NCBI GenBank assembly: GCA_907163375.1
Contig: CAJQUW010000872.1
Coordinates: 248,001 to 312,000, forward strand
Reading direction: 5' to 3'
DNA: 64,000 nt
Source: Prostheceraeus crozeri
Lineage: Eukaryota; Platyhelminthes; Polycladida; Euryleptidae
The notes beneath the pieces are model-generated. The model did not search any database. It saw only the letters and a list, made by a program, of their open reading frames with translations, and was not told where the DNA came from. Positions 1 through 10,200 of this stretch are shown here, piece after piece (position 1 is the stretch's first letter; every line of letters starts with the position of its first letter). Made by a program: the position numbers and the translations under genes.

Positions 1-683
1 TTCGAAAATCGATTCAAAAGGAGCAAAGTACAAAACGGCCCATCATTCATCATTTAGTTCATTCCCATCCTAAAGATGGGAAAGAAAATGTATTGGCCAG
101 TGGTGCGGATATGCAGCATGAAACGGGGCAACATGCACTTCCCTTCACACCTACGGAAAAGTATCATATCTACAACACGTATAATGTATTTGCCTATCAT
201 AGTTTGGTGGATTTGATGGAGCTGTATGGGAATATTCTCCATGATTTTGAAGTGAAACAGGAACGGTTGGCAACGTTAAGAAGGAGGGTGAAAGAATTGA
301 AACCCACTGCAGGAACTGACAATCTTGACGAGATCGTTCGTGAACGAGATAAGGTGAATGCAGAAGTGACTGTGTTGACGTCGGATCTTTGTCAATTAAC
401 CAAGGAGAACAAACTGTTATTTTATGTGTCTAGACCTGAATCGTTTTATTACAAGAATTTAGAGAGTGATAAGACGTGGAGATCTATCGTCGCCACAGGT
501 TATTATTCGTTGGAAACCTATTTGAATACCATCTTCCCCACCTCCATGACATGGACCATTACATCCATGTCCTATCATTATGAACTGACCATCGATTGCA
601 TGGACGATATGGAAATCAAGATGGACCGACAATCTAAAGCCTATGAGATTTTCAAAGCAGAACAAGTGGCTACCTACGTGTGA
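1..683 (+). CDS. Coiled-coil protein of the Polinton-type element, 5' end outside window
   Basis: The frame is open from the first bases of the window, so the gene probably starts further left; the first internal ATG in frame is at 111. After a short polar N-terminal part, a long heptad-like stretch rich in Leu, Glu, Arg and Lys (roughly bases 250-420) predicts a coiled coil. A mixed region with many aromatic residues follows and ends in a TAC GTG TGA stop. It is the first gene of the rightward structural module and stops 13 bases before the next frame. I do not recognise the family. A coiled coil beside capsid genes suggests a virion accessory or fibre-like role, but that is inference only. 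Confidence 0.6.
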   Translation, partial: RKSIQKEQSTKRPIIHHLVHSHPKDGKENVLASGADMQHETGQHALPFTPTEKYHIYNTYNVFAYHSLVDLMELYGNILHDFEVKQERLATLRRRVKELKPTAGTDNLDEIVRERDKVNAEVTVLTSDLCQLTKENKLLFYVSRPESFYYKNLESDKTWRSIVATGYYSLETYLNTIFPTSMTWTITSMSYHYELTIDCMDDMEIKMDRQSKAYEIFKAEQVATYV

Positions 684-695
684 GACGAATGGATC

Positions 696-2329
696 TTGGA
701 AATCCCCCTCAGCACGATTCATGTTCCCTCCTTTATCCTTCAGAAACAAACCATGGAATTGGACACTCTCTTTGAAAAGAAGAGTGTCGCCTATGCATTG
801 AGTGGGACCCATGTCTTGCTTCGAAACGGAAAACCGACACAACAGTATAAGACCGAGGATAAGAAGCATTCCAATATTCTCAACATCAAACATGGTGACT
901 ATTTTGAGATTTTTCATACCCTATCTCATCTCCCTAGTCCATTACGTCTCAATTTATCCACGAAATACTATACCCTCCAATCCTTTGTGCAAGCTTTCAA
1001 TCAAGCCATCCCCCTGCCTGATATGGTGTGGGTGACGTATACAACAGTGGGCGTCTTTCACGTGCTTCACTTTAAAATCGCGGAAGGGTATTGGTTGAAA
1101 ATCAATCCCCCACAACTCTGGCAACACATGTTGAATCATAGTCATGAATATGGTATGTTCACCTATCATGAACAAACCTGTATACACTCGGAAACGCCGG
1201 AACATTGTTCTGCAAGTTACCGTCGGTATCAACAACGTCCAAAACATGTCACCCATGGGATGACATTACACATCTATGGTTTACCGGAATATACCTTTGA
1301 TTATGCCAAAGGATGGGACCACACCCTCGACACCCTCTTCCCATGGAAAGGGAAGGAATTGGATCGCTTGTTTCAGAAATCCTATTTCCCTTATGCTTAC
1401 GAATCGAAAGAGCTGTTGGCCAATACGTGTTTACAATCCTACTTGTTTGGTGATAGACTCTCTGATAAGACATTGTATTCACCCGCTGTCGCGTATCAAG
1501 AAGGATCCACCCTGAAAGTCTGCAAAGATAGATTGACTTCTTTTATTGGATGGTTCAGTGATGATATGCAAAAGCTCATGACGACCATGATGGAACGCTG
1601 GCAAGAAAACATGTTTTATCTAGTGGATGGTATGGTGTTGGGAGTGGATGTGGGAAAACAAGATATTCAATCGGTGATGGTGAATACACAACCCACACCT
1701 CGCCTTTTTCTTCATCTCTATAGCAAGACCATGAAACCGTTGCACATCTATGATCACATGATTCGGCAAGGTTACATCAACCCCACCTGGACATTTCTAC
1801 CTCGTTTCATCGTGTCCGCATTCCCAAAGAGAGTTATACCTTGGAAGGACTCTTTTCTAAACTCCAAGTGAATTTACAGGCGTGGACGGATGTATCCCTC
1901 TCTCTCTCGAAAGATCATTATTTGACGGTGAAAACCGCGGAACATGCCTTTATTGATTTTGGAGAAGTGTTGAGTTATCGTATAGGTCTACCCCAATCCT
2001 ATTATGGACCCAATACACAGATGACAACACTCTCTCCCCTCAGCATGACTTCCAATTCCTTCAACATTATCGTCTATTGTAATATTGTGGCCGAAAGTAT
2101 TGTGGAAGGACAACGTGAACAAATCTTGAAAATTCACCCCATTGAAGAGAAACAACGTTTGGGGGAAATGGTGTCGTATGAAGTGTCCAATATTGATTAT
2201 TACCCCATTTTTACATCAGCTATTGATGAGATTGAAATTCAGTTGCGTGGTGATGATGGCGAATTTATTCCGATTCATGAAGGACGATCCTATTTCAAAC
2301 TCCATCTCCGCCGTAAGGAGACTAGGTAA
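696..2329 (+). CDS. Minor-capsid/penton-like region of the Polinton-type element
   Basis: Long open coding region in the structural module. Its last third is clearly related to the C-terminal half of the next gene (2354-3244). Both carry an Asn-Ile-Val-Tyr-Cys-Asn-like strand, then a segment with Asp-Glu-Ile-Glu-Ile-Gln-Leu and an Asp-Asp-Gly pair, and both end in Gly-Arg-Ser-Tyr-x-Lys-x-His-Leu-Arg-Arg. This ending resembles the C-terminal signature I associate with Polinton putative penton (single jelly-roll) proteins. The first two thirds are rich in His, Tyr and Trp and I do not recognise them. Together with the downstream paralogue it probably supplies vertex or minor capsid components. 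The region is treated as part of a fossil element and is described only at gene level. Confidence 0.55.
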
Positions 2330-2353
2330 ATGGGGACAGAGTGACACTCAACC

Positions 2354-3244
2354 ATGCATGAGGAAACGATTCACTTGTTGAGTAATGCTCAGCCCAATTT
2401 GTTTCCTCAAAATAGAGCCAATCATTTCAAAAATCGCTTGGTTCCTTCCATCCCCATGGTCCATGGGGATCAGTGGGAAGCCGGTATCTCCGTCGTCAAC
2501 TTCATCAATACCCTTCAGACAATACCCGTGGATGTCAGCTTTAGTGTGGGGACATTGAAGGATCATCCTGAGACGATTCCGACCGTCTTTACGTCCTCTA
2601 TCCTTCCCATCAAAACGGATTCACCGCGAGGAGAGCAAGGCAAACAGGGAGAGCAAGGCAAACAAGACAAACAAGACAAGCAAGGCAATCAAGGCAAACA
2701 GGGAGAGCAAGGCATGTTTACGCGCTTCAACATTCCACGCGGTATTTATTCGGAGAAGACGTTTATGCAGTGTTTGAATCAGAATCGACAGCATGCACAC
2801 AATTTCCACTTTTCTATCACTACATTGGCGCCTCATGTCCATGTTGTCTCAGTGGTCGTACCCACACACTACAGTATGAAACTCCGTCCTTTGCTCAAAG
2901 ACATTCTTGGGTTTAAAACACACTTACTCACTTCCTCACAGCAAGCGACTGCCCCTTTGAATTTGAATGCCTTCACCTACAATATTCTTCTGTATTGTAA
3001 TATTGTATGCTATCATTATGTAGGAGGTATGAAAACAAACTGTATGTGTGTGATTCCCTACACGGGGAAAGATTATGGAGATAGTATTCATCATGAATTC
3101 CAGAATGTCACCTATCTGCCTGCGAAAAGTCAACATGTGCAAGATATTGAAATCAAACTCATGTCGGATGATGGACATCCCATTCGTATGACAGACGGAC
3201 GGTCCTATGTAAAAATGCATCTTCGACGTCGCGCAATTAAGTAA
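2354..3244 (+). CDS. Penton-like minor capsid protein with collagen-like insert
   Basis: Complete 296-residue frame from ATG to TAA. The N-terminal part (about residues 1-95) is followed by a short Gly-x-Gln triplet tract (residues 93-120). Then comes a phrase of the FNIPRGIYSEKTFMQ type, typical of strand-rich Polinton minor capsid proteins, and finally the conserved end with DIEIKLMSDDGHPI and RSYVKMHLRRR. The second half is a diverged duplicate of the end of the preceding coding region. It sits between that region and the basic-protein gene, 24 bases from the first and 29 from the second, as expected of a compact late module. Assignment to the penton/minor capsid class rests on the C-terminal signature and the position. 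The collagen-like insert could be an exposed flexible spacer. Confidence 0.65.
   Translation: MHEETIHLLSNAQPNLFPQNRANHFKNRLVPSIPMVHGDQWEAGISVVNFINTLQTIPVDVSFSVGTLKDHPETIPTVFTSSILPIKTDSPRGEQGKQGEQGKQDKQDKQGNQGKQGEQGMFTRFNIPRGIYSEKTFMQCLNQNRQHAHNFHFSITTLAPHVHVVSVVVPTHYSMKLRPLLKDILGFKTHLLTSSQQATAPLNLNAFTYNILLYCNIVCYHYVGGMKTNCMCVIPYTGKDYGDSIHHEFQNVTYLPAKSQHVQDIEIKLMSDDGHPIRMTDGRSYVKMHLRRRAIK
2630..2713 (+). repeat. 9-bp coding repeat giving collagen-like Gly/Asp-x-Gln triplets
   Basis: Nine consecutive 9-base units of the form GGN-NAN-CAR encode Gly-Glu-Gln, Gly-Lys-Gln, Asp-Lys-Gln and Gly-Asn-Gln triplets inside the 2354-3244 protein. Length is a multiple of three throughout, so the frame is preserved. 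Such tracts expand by slippage, so copy number may vary between element copies. Confidence 0.85.
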
Positions 3245-3273
3245 TTGTCTTTTCCCAAGCGCATCAAGACACG

Positions 3274-3921
3274 ATGACGAATCTATTTTTAATCCGTAAC
3301 CGAACAAATTCCTCTGGACGATTGTTTGGAAGAGGTTCATTTATGCAACGAGGTGGATGGAATAAAGTGATTGGACAGAAAACACGCATGATTAGACCCC
3401 GTGTCACTGGTGTCAAGAAATCATCCATCCGTCTGCCCAAATCACTCAAAAAGAGTGTTCCCAGAAAAACGTTTCGAAAACCCTCTCGAAAAACACCTCG
3501 ACAACCCTCGCGAAAACCCTCTCGAAAAGCATCGCGAAAACCTTCGCAAAAAGGACTTGTACATACGGTACAGAAAACGTTGGGAAAATCGTCACGTACG
3601 ACAGAGTTTCTCAATTCTGCGAAACAAGCTGTCACGGATGCTGTCAGCTCTACCGCACAAGAAGGAGTTGATCGTCTCAAAAAGGGTGTGAAAGCGCTCG
3701 CCAAACGCACCTTACAGACTGCTCCCGAACGTGTTGTAGAAGCTATTCAAAATAAAGTGAGTCGGAAACGCGTCTTCACGGATGAAGAAGGAGATAGGGT
3801 GGAAGCACCTGCTCCTAAACGTCGCCGTGGTCATGTGAACATTGCCCATCATACGAAATGGGGGAAAGGAAGTTTGATGGGGCGTTATCGCGGAGGTGCT
3901 AAACAACGCATGCTCTTTTAA
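3274..3921 (+). CDS. Highly basic core/packaging-like protein
   Basis: Complete 215-residue frame. The N-terminus (MTNLFLIRNRTNSSGRLF) leads into a very Lys/Arg-rich stretch with six tetrapeptides of the Arg-Lys-Pro-Ser type (about residues 68-91). An amphipathic Ala/Val/Lys-rich middle follows, then a second basic cluster (Lys-Arg-Arg-Arg), and the end is Gly/Arg-rich. Size, charge and position directly upstream of the capsid gene recall adenovirus core proteins (pVII/pX class) or the membrane-active protein VI. I cannot choose between these without a profile search. Expected role is binding packaged DNA or linking it to the capsid, acting in the nucleus. The frame is intact and no signal peptide or membrane span is seen. 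Confidence 0.6.
   Translation: MTNLFLIRNRTNSSGRLFGRGSFMQRGGWNKVIGQKTRMIRPRVTGVKKSSIRLPKSLKKSVPRKTFRKPSRKTPRQPSRKPSRKASRKPSQKGLVHTVQKTLGKSSRTTEFLNSAKQAVTDAVSSTAQEGVDRLKKGVKALAKRTLQTAPERVVEAIQNKVSRKRVFTDEEGDRVEAPAPKRRRGHVNIAHHTKWGKGSLMGRYRGGAKQRMLF
3475..3546 (+). repeat. 12-bp tandem coding repeat (RKPS tetrapeptides, six copies)
   Basis: Six 12-base units close to CGAAAACCCTCT run head to tail inside the basic protein and encode RKPS, RKTP, RQPS, RKPS, RKAS and RKPS. The pattern resembles the SPKK-type repeats of protamines and histone H1 tails, which bind the DNA minor groove. Confidence 0.85.
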
Positions 3922-3957
3922 GAACTAAGCAATCTTAGGAGATCCGTCCCATCAAGC

Positions 3958-5327
3958 ATGGCGGAAACACCTGCCTTATTGGATGCGCGTTACGATGTAT
4001 TCCAGAGTGATAAAGTCGATGTCTGGAGTAATTCTCAGCATACTAGCGTTCTGACGCCAGTCAATGGATTGGAAAATCCCGGTACCATTCAATTCACAGT
4101 CCCTCGACTAGCCATTCATTGGATGCATGTATGCAATGCCTATTTTCGCGTGGAAGTACAACTCATGAAACATGATTCGCCTAAAGGAGCAGACGTGCCA
4201 TGTGAGTTGTCAAACAAGGCGATTATTATCAACAATACGGCCCACTCCCTCTTTTCCGACATTACTATCCGCTTGAATAGAACGCACCATTGAAGGAGGC
4301 AATGACTTGTATTATTTGAGAGCTTACCTTAGCAATCTTTTACAATACACCAATGATGTGAAGAATACACACATGGTCACACAAGGATTTACTGTTCCTC
4401 AAGTGATGTATGACACAGAGTTTGATGCAGCGACTAAGACGGTAAAGTCTAAGGCAGTAGAGTTTACAGATAAAGAGAATGCACTCAATCAAGCCATTCT
4501 CAAAACAATGGTCAGACCACAAATTTAAACGTACCTTTGACTTTCCCCTGAAATGTAATTTGTTCCAACAAGTGATTGCTCTGCCCCCAGGCATGCAACT
4601 GGATCTCATTTTCACCTTGAATAAACCGGAATATGCCATTTATGATATGGCACATCCTGCAGGGACGACTTCTACAAAGTACAGGTTCAAAATCACCTCT
4701 TTCCAATTGTATATGCCCATGCCCACACCGAATGCAGAACTGCAATTGAAAACTGCGAATCGACGCAAGACAGAAGCCATTTATTATCGCTACAATGGCA
4801 TGACCGTCCAACGACAAACGATTGAACGAGGAATACAAAAGAAGACGTTTTCCAATGTGGCTGCTCTATTGAGTCCTAAACTCATCTTTTTCGCTGTTGT
4901 TCCCAGTAACTCTTGGTTTGATCCAGGAAGTCGTAAACTCTAATTTGGAAGGCATGGACTCTCTCAAGTCACTATGACCACCAATGGAGCCATCATGACA
5001 GGAGGCACCATCAATTGCAAAGATGATGTGATTGCCTACAGTCAATTCAATCGTGCGATTCAAGTCTATAACACGAATGAATCATGTGGTATTGATTTGG
5101 AGAGTTTTACCAAATACTGTTACTTTATCGCCTTTGACTGTACCTTGGATAAACAAATCGATAGTGTTCAACCCACCAATACACGTCAATATGGACTGGA
5201 ATTGCAATTTGAGAATACGACCACGCAAAATATGGATTTATTAATGCTTGTCATTCATGACGAACAATTCTCCGTCACACCGGAGAATGCTGTCATCTCC
5301 AGTGCGTATATCCCACCCGCTATTTAA
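3958..5327 (+). pseudogene. Double-jelly-roll major capsid protein (hexon-like) region, interrupted
   Basis: The region encodes sequence typical of Polinton/adintovirus hexon-like capsid proteins. There is an Ala-Leu-Leu-Asp N-terminus, a strand around FTVPRLAIHWMHVCNAYF, an Asn-Asn-Thr-Ala-His-Ser-Leu-Phe-Ser segment, the hallmark Tyr-x-Leu-Arg-Ala-Tyr-Leu followed by a short Tyr-containing helix, a middle part with FKITSFQLYMPMP, and a C-terminal strand ending near 5327. This protein forms the trimeric capsomers of the icosahedral shell. It lies between the basic-protein gene and the protease, the usual Polinton place. The copy is broken at about two points and would not be expected to give a full product; otherwise it is well conserved, which fits a young insertion. 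Confidence 0.85.
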
Positions 5328-5446
5328 GTATTGTTGCGCATTGACATCCTCATAAGATATGGTGAAGGAGCCCGAGTATCACGTTCGTCCTATCGCTGGG
5401 ACACCTCTTTATCAACATCGTCTCATTAAAGCTCAGCGTTGGCTGA

Positions 5447-6079
5447 ATGGGAGAATGGTTAAGCAACACGGAAATAAAAGGAATCATGCAGGGTATGAAT
5501 CAATTACAAGAGAAACATTTACTCAATGCCTGCATATGCGAAGATGATTTTCTCTGTGCTATTCAGTGTAGTTGTCAAACGTTTGCTCATCGCCTCCTCC
5601 AATCTTCTTACGTTCCCTTCCAAGGTGTGTTTCCTGCTGATCTACTTCCTGCTCATTCCCCGGAATCAAAGACACTTATTGTCAATAGTGATCGCTCTCA
5701 TCAACCTGGCAAGCATTGGTTGGCCTTTTATCAAAATGCGGATCAACGCGTATGCGAATTCTTTGACTCTTATGGACTCACTCCATCTCACTATCCACAT
5801 GTTACCGAATGGTTATCGACAACACCTTATCCTCTAGACTATCGTCGCCCTCTGCGTATACAAGGACCTAAAGCCTATTGTGGTGCTTACTGTATTTACT
5901 TTTTAAACCATCGCCCTTTTAACACGTCTATGGATAAAACACTGACCTTCTTTCGAACATTGGATGCTCACGAGAACGATCAAGAACTCATTCAAACCTA
6001 CTTGTCCTTCAATGATAAAATTGTCTATTCCTATTTGTATTCTACATTATCCCATGTTTTGAAGTCAATAAAGAAATGA
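5447..6079 (+). CDS. Adenain-like cysteine protease (capsid maturation protease)
   Basis: Complete 210-residue frame. The middle shows the adenovirus protease (C5)/Ulp1 fold signature: a Gly-Lys-His-Trp-Leu-Ala-Phe stretch with the catalytic His, an acidic residue in CEFFDSYGL, and then a Gln-Gly-Pro-x-Ala-Tyr-Cys-Gly-Ala-Tyr-Cys block with the oxyanion-hole Gln and nucleophile Cys. Length matches adenain (about 200 residues). In adenoviruses and Polintons the enzyme cleaves capsid precursors during maturation in the nucleus. It is the last rightward gene, and its stop lies next to a poly(A) signal. The ATG at 5447 was chosen because the homologous part starts soon after it. The frame appears intact. 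Confidence 0.85.
   Translation: MGEWLSNTEIKGIMQGMNQLQEKHLLNACICEDDFLCAIQCSCQTFAHRLLQSSYVPFQGVFPADLLPAHSPESKTLIVNSDRSHQPGKHWLAFYQNADQRVCEFFDSYGLTPSHYPHVTEWLSTTPYPLDYRRPLRIQGPKAYCGAYCIYFLNHRPFNTSMDKTLTFFRTLDAHENDQELIQTYLSFNDKIVYSYLYSTLSHVLKSIKK
6067..6072 (+). terminator. Poly(A) signal AATAAA at the end of the protease gene
   Basis: AATAAA overlaps the final codons of the protease frame (stop at 6077-6079), in the short space where the two convergent gene blocks meet. Such overlap is common in compact viral genomes. No second convincing signal was seen for the leftward block in the same gap. Confidence 0.5.
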
Positions 6080-6163
6080 ATCATGTCAATGATTGTATTT
6101 TTATTTCAGACAGAGGTTAATACTACAAGATTTTGTACAAGGTTCAGTCACTCGTGATAGCAC

Positions 6164-6186
6164 ACTATACACTATACACTATACAC
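6164..6186. repeat. Three-copy 7-bp tandem repeat in the convergent intergenic gap
   Basis: ACTATAC is repeated three times in the 126-base gap between the protease stop and the end of the RING gene. This is probably slippage in spacer DNA; no regulatory role can be shown. Confidence 0.6.
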
Positions 6187-6205
6187 AGAGCTTTTCCGTG
6201 ATTCA

Positions 6206-6784
6206 TCATGCACGATATGCAGTAACTGTTGAAGCTATGTCTTGATCACAAAGGGGACAAGATGACGTTTCAAAGGGATTATAACATGTAGAACACATAA
6301 CACTATGAGAACATGGTAAAAAGAGAAGGGATCGTTCCTGTTTAAAACATGTAACACAGTTCCGTTCACATATTAATTTAAATGTCTCTTCTTCCAATTT
6401 CTTTCTAAAGTCACTTTTATGGGGAGAGTTATCTGACACATCCGTTGCAAATCTCACTTTTTTCACTTTTTTCACTCCAGATTGCGCCAATGTCATTGTA
6501 TTGCACTGTAGCAGGGAGAAATCCTCTATCCACCTACGATCCAAATGGTGATTCATAGCATGCTCATCGAGATCCATGAGTCGATCCACTAATTCACCAG
6601 CAGTGATCGTTTCATTGAGATGTGTTACAGTTTCTATAGCTTTGAATGAATATCCCAGGTCTCTTGCGACAACCCACGACGTTGGGATACTAGTTGCTGT
6701 CCGATTCATTGAGGGAATCTCCTTCGAATAGGGATTTGAGAATGTCTTCCACCAACGATTCCGCTTCTGCAATCGATAAAGCAC
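6206..6784 (-). CDS. UBA-like plus C-terminal RING finger protein (IAP-like tail without BIR)
   Basis: The frame ends in a canonical C3HC4 RING: Cys-x2-Cys-x11-Cys-x-His-x3-Cys-x2-Cys-x8-Cys-x2-Cys, with the FLPCSHSVMC core typical of IAP-type RINGs. Upstream, a segment near ARDLGYSFKAIETV followed by ITAGELVDRLMDLDE looks like a UBA domain. UBA followed by RING is the tail order of cellular IAPs, but no BIR domain is present. The expected activity is an E3 ubiquitin ligase that could block cell death or remove host factors. The frame overlaps the end of the TBP-like gene by 95 bases; an internal ATG near 6709 would reduce this to about 20 and is the more likely start. It is the last leftward gene of the element and the frame looks intact. 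Confidence 0.75.
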   Translation of the reverse strand: MLYRLQKRNRWWKTFSNPYSKEIPSMNRTATSIPTSWVVARDLGYSFKAIETVTHLNETITAGELVDRLMDLDEHAMNHHLDRRWIEDFSLLQCNTMTLAQSGVKKVKKVRFATDVSDNSPHKSDFRKKLEEETFKLICERNCVTCFKQERSLLFLPCSHSVMCSTCYNPFETSSCPLCDQDIASTVTAYRA

Positions 6785-7265
6785 CCGTCACAATCACACT
6801 TCCGTTGGAAAAGAAGGAACAGTGTAAATTACCTTTGCGTATTAACGTTCCGGGAAACAGCTCGCGCTCGTTGGAAATCACTGATGTCGATGGTAACTGT
6901 TGAATGGTTTGCATGCGGTCTTTTGTATAGTTCCATTGACATTGAACGGTGCAGGATTTTGTGATTGGGTCGCTCACGTCCAATCCGTAGGGGGCGAGTA
7001 ATTGGCGCATCTCTTTACAAATACGATCGTAGGTTTCCAGAGAGTGGTTGCCCAAAATTTGGATACACCCCCGTGGAAAAATCTGTACAGCAACCGAAGA
7101 GTTCCATTTCCAATAGACTCGACAAGGGCGTGATGCTCGGTATGTGGCCAGAGGGAGTTGCGGTAACAATGTCTGCAGTGGTATTGCGGAGGATGCTCTG
7201 AGCTCCACCATGCGGTTGCAGATCCTTGACATTTTTGAGAGTGGGGTGTAGATACCCTTCTTCAT
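6690..7265 (-). CDS. TATA-binding-protein-like (TBP fold) protein
   Basis: 191-residue frame with two diverged halves arranged like the TBP repeat. The second half is the clear one: Glu-Leu-Phe-Pro-Gly, then a basic Ile-Arg-Lys turn, then HCSFFSNGSVIVTGALS and a final helix with EAESLVEDILKSL. This matches the order ELFPG, basic turn, I/F-F-x-S-G-x-V-V-x-T-G-A-x and helix seen in TBP. The first half has the weaker counterpart VAVQIFPRGCIQILG followed by a helix. TBP binds promoter DNA and nucleates transcription complexes, and TBP-like proteins occur in asfarviruses and some other large DNA viruses. It starts inside the 3' end of the polymerase frame and overlaps the RING gene, so the three form one tight leftward block. 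The fold assignment is by eye. Confidence 0.65.
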   Translation of the reverse strand: MKKGIYTPLSKMSRICNRMVELRASSAIPLQTLLPQLPLATYRASRPCRVYWKWNSSVAVQIFPRGCIQILGNHSLETYDRICKEMRQLLAPYGLDVSDPITKSCTVQCQWNYTKDRMQTIQQLPSTSVISNERELFPGTLIRKGNLHCSFFSNGSVIVTGALSIAEAESLVEDILKSLFEGDSLNESDSN

Positions 7266-10200
7266 ATAGGCGATGGTTACCGTATGGAAGGCTCTGATTG
7301 GGTAAATACCAACACCGCTTGTCCTCCCAGATACTTAAGGCCTTCTTCACTTGCGTCACTGTTCTCATCTCGTGGTGTTGGGATTGGAGGAGGGTTTGTG
7401 ACACTGTGGTAATGGAATGTTTTTCAAATGCGTCCACATAATTCTGATGTTTCACTTGTCGCTTCTTGGCTTGACATACCCCCTTCATGCGACAGTCGTG
7501 GATTTCTTCCTCATTGCCTTTGAGGACAATGTAAGAGTACATCTTGGCACTCAAACATACAAACTCCTTCACCCTATCCCCCACACACTCATCCTTGAAA
7601 CATCCCAAACGATTCGCATTCTCGGTACGTCTCTCTGGATGACTCACGGGATAATTTGAGGTATCGAGTACGCCTTTCGCCTCCGTATCAATAAAATTTC
7701 GGATGTTGTCAAACGAACGCAGCACTTCTTCACGTGTATACCGGCTGCGGACTTTGAGGAAGAAGGAGTCTGTGTCCCCACCAATGAGTTCCACTGAGGT
7801 GCACGTCTTGTTGGCTTTCCACTGGTCAAACAGCTTGTACATAATAATCTTGCTGTTGTCCAGGATGCATTGCCCGATATAAATGGGCTTGTTCAAGTCT
7901 ACCTTGGTCTTGCGCACATTCACCACCACGGCTTTGTCGCTGATGTTGAAGAAAGATCGGCAAAAGGGATGACGTGTCCATTTGCTAAATAAATTCGGTG
8001 ATCGTACAAAATAGTGCTTCCCATATTTCCGCACATTCTCCATCGTCTTGCCGTACAGTGCGTTCACCATCAACTTGTGGAGATTGCGGCGCATTTTCGT
8101 TGTTGCCTTGGCGCGTTCTTGCGTATGGTATTGAACATAGGGGTGAATATACGGTTCTTGGTTGAAGGAGATCCCGTAATGAACCTTGGTGATATGTAAA
8201 CCCTTCTCCACATAATACTTGAGAGCAGCGATATGTACCACATACTCTTTGCGATTTTCCTGCGTCATCATTAACTTGTTGGCTGAGTGAAAGGGTCGGT
8301 TCCCGTTCAACTCTTGCCATAGCTCTTGCATATAGGGAGACATGTCCTCCCATTTCGCCGTCCCGCGGTAAGGAGCCAATGGTAAATCTTCCGTGGCATC
8401 TTGGACGTATGGGGGATACTCCAAATCGACGCACAGTACATGATCCGTGGTGCCATTGACATTGTATCGTCTCACCCATTCGTCGTTGATGTCCACCAAG
8501 ACCTCCGGTCGTACCCAGGCAAAACAATCCTTCGACAAAGGTCACATCATGGCCGCACCGTATAAATTGTTCACATCGATATAAAACAGGTGAGTACCTT
8601 CTTCTGCTTGCGCGCGGTGCTGATTCACAAATGTCATCCCTCCACGAATCCCTGCTTCAAACACGCGGTACATATCCACGTCATGCAATTTCTCCAACTT
8701 GACCTGTGTCTTTTTAAAGAAAAATGAATAGGTCAAGCCAGGTGTGCCGAAATAGTGGATGGGGTCCAATGCAGACACGTTGCGTATTTCACTTCGAAAG
8801 TGTTCGAAGATGTCTGCAAGCAAGGCTACATCCACTGTCAAATAATAGTGGATATAATCTTCAAACGTGCTGCACCCCGCCTCTGTCCACGCCTTTTGTG
8901 CCACAGCATACTCATCCTCTTCCAACTCCTTCTCACTCAAATCATTGTAAAATGCTTCCTTCGGAGGCAATTGAGTCTCGTGGATACGATCCCAGCAGTC
9001 AAAATATGTATAGGGAAAATATCCTTTCCGAATAGATGTGTGATTGCAATTCGGATAGACGTTGCTCAATATGTGATTTGAGTGAGGAAAGTCGCTGATG
9101 GTCGTTGACAAATTGTTTAGAGAGTCTTTCAAAAACTGACATGAATCGATGAATCGGAGTTTATATATGTTATTGGATGGCATGGGAAGAAAGATGGTCA
9201 CTCCCAACGTCTTGTCTCCTGACACATAAATGGGATCGATCCTATACTTGTGATCCAACTTGGTAAACCCTTGTACAATCACCTGGTGACTGTCATATCC
9301 CTTCCAATTGTGAAACAATATGTTTAATGTGGTCCGGGATTGACGTCGTCGCAGGTTACATGCATTGCACAGGGTTTGTAGATATTTGCCCGTGATATGA
9401 TCGTGGTCTCGCACCTTTGTCGTAGGCCCATTCTTTTCACCTTGCTTCTGGGGTTTCACATCACATCCGCACATGTTACATTGAGCTGTCTGTTCATAGT
9501 CCCGCATATCAGCCTCCGTCAGTTTCATGTTACGCTTCGTCTCTTCCATGTGATGAAACATCGACATGCTCACCTGTCTGATGTGTGCAATAAAGGCTGG
9601 AATGCACTCATCCCCCTTATGGATCACCACCGATTCTTTCATGTCCAGCGCCGGATGCCACACCACATAGGATCCCATATACGCTGCCGTATGCTTCTTG
9701 GACACGGTATCAATCATGCTCTCAATGTCCGCATACATCACAGCGAGGGGTTGAGTGGTTTTCGCGTGGTCGATAAATTCGTGCGGTTTCGTATCTTCCG
9801 GGGTCGTTTCCATCTGAAAAAATCCTCCATCGCATTTGGCTTGATGTTCCAGACGTTCTTTGTGCGCCATGTCCTTTGTCTTTCCAAACTTTATACCCTT
9901 CTCGTAGAAATTGAATCGTAAACTACATAACTCGCATGTTTCAAAACGTTTCACTTGCGTTTGGCTCATGTTCCGATACCACATGCGAGCACATATCTGA
10001 AAATCCGTCACGGGAAGAAAATGACCAGACTGATCCTCCATATCGTACCGCGTCACCATCACCAGATGAACGATGCGTGTGTTCTCCTTCACAGCTTGAC
10101 GGACCGGGTATAATTGGCCCACAAATCCTTTACTGTCATGTACGTGGATACGAAGAATGATATTGTTCTTCTTTTCGAACTCCTGAATATCCCGTGTATT

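Noticed and set aside
459-917. 152-codon minus-strand frame
   Set aside because: Antisense shadow of the coiled-coil and minor-capsid genes.
3262-3957. CATCAAG close to two ATGs (3,262 and 3,951), considered a shared late promoter motif
   Set aside because: Only two good cases and seven bases; too little to separate from chance.
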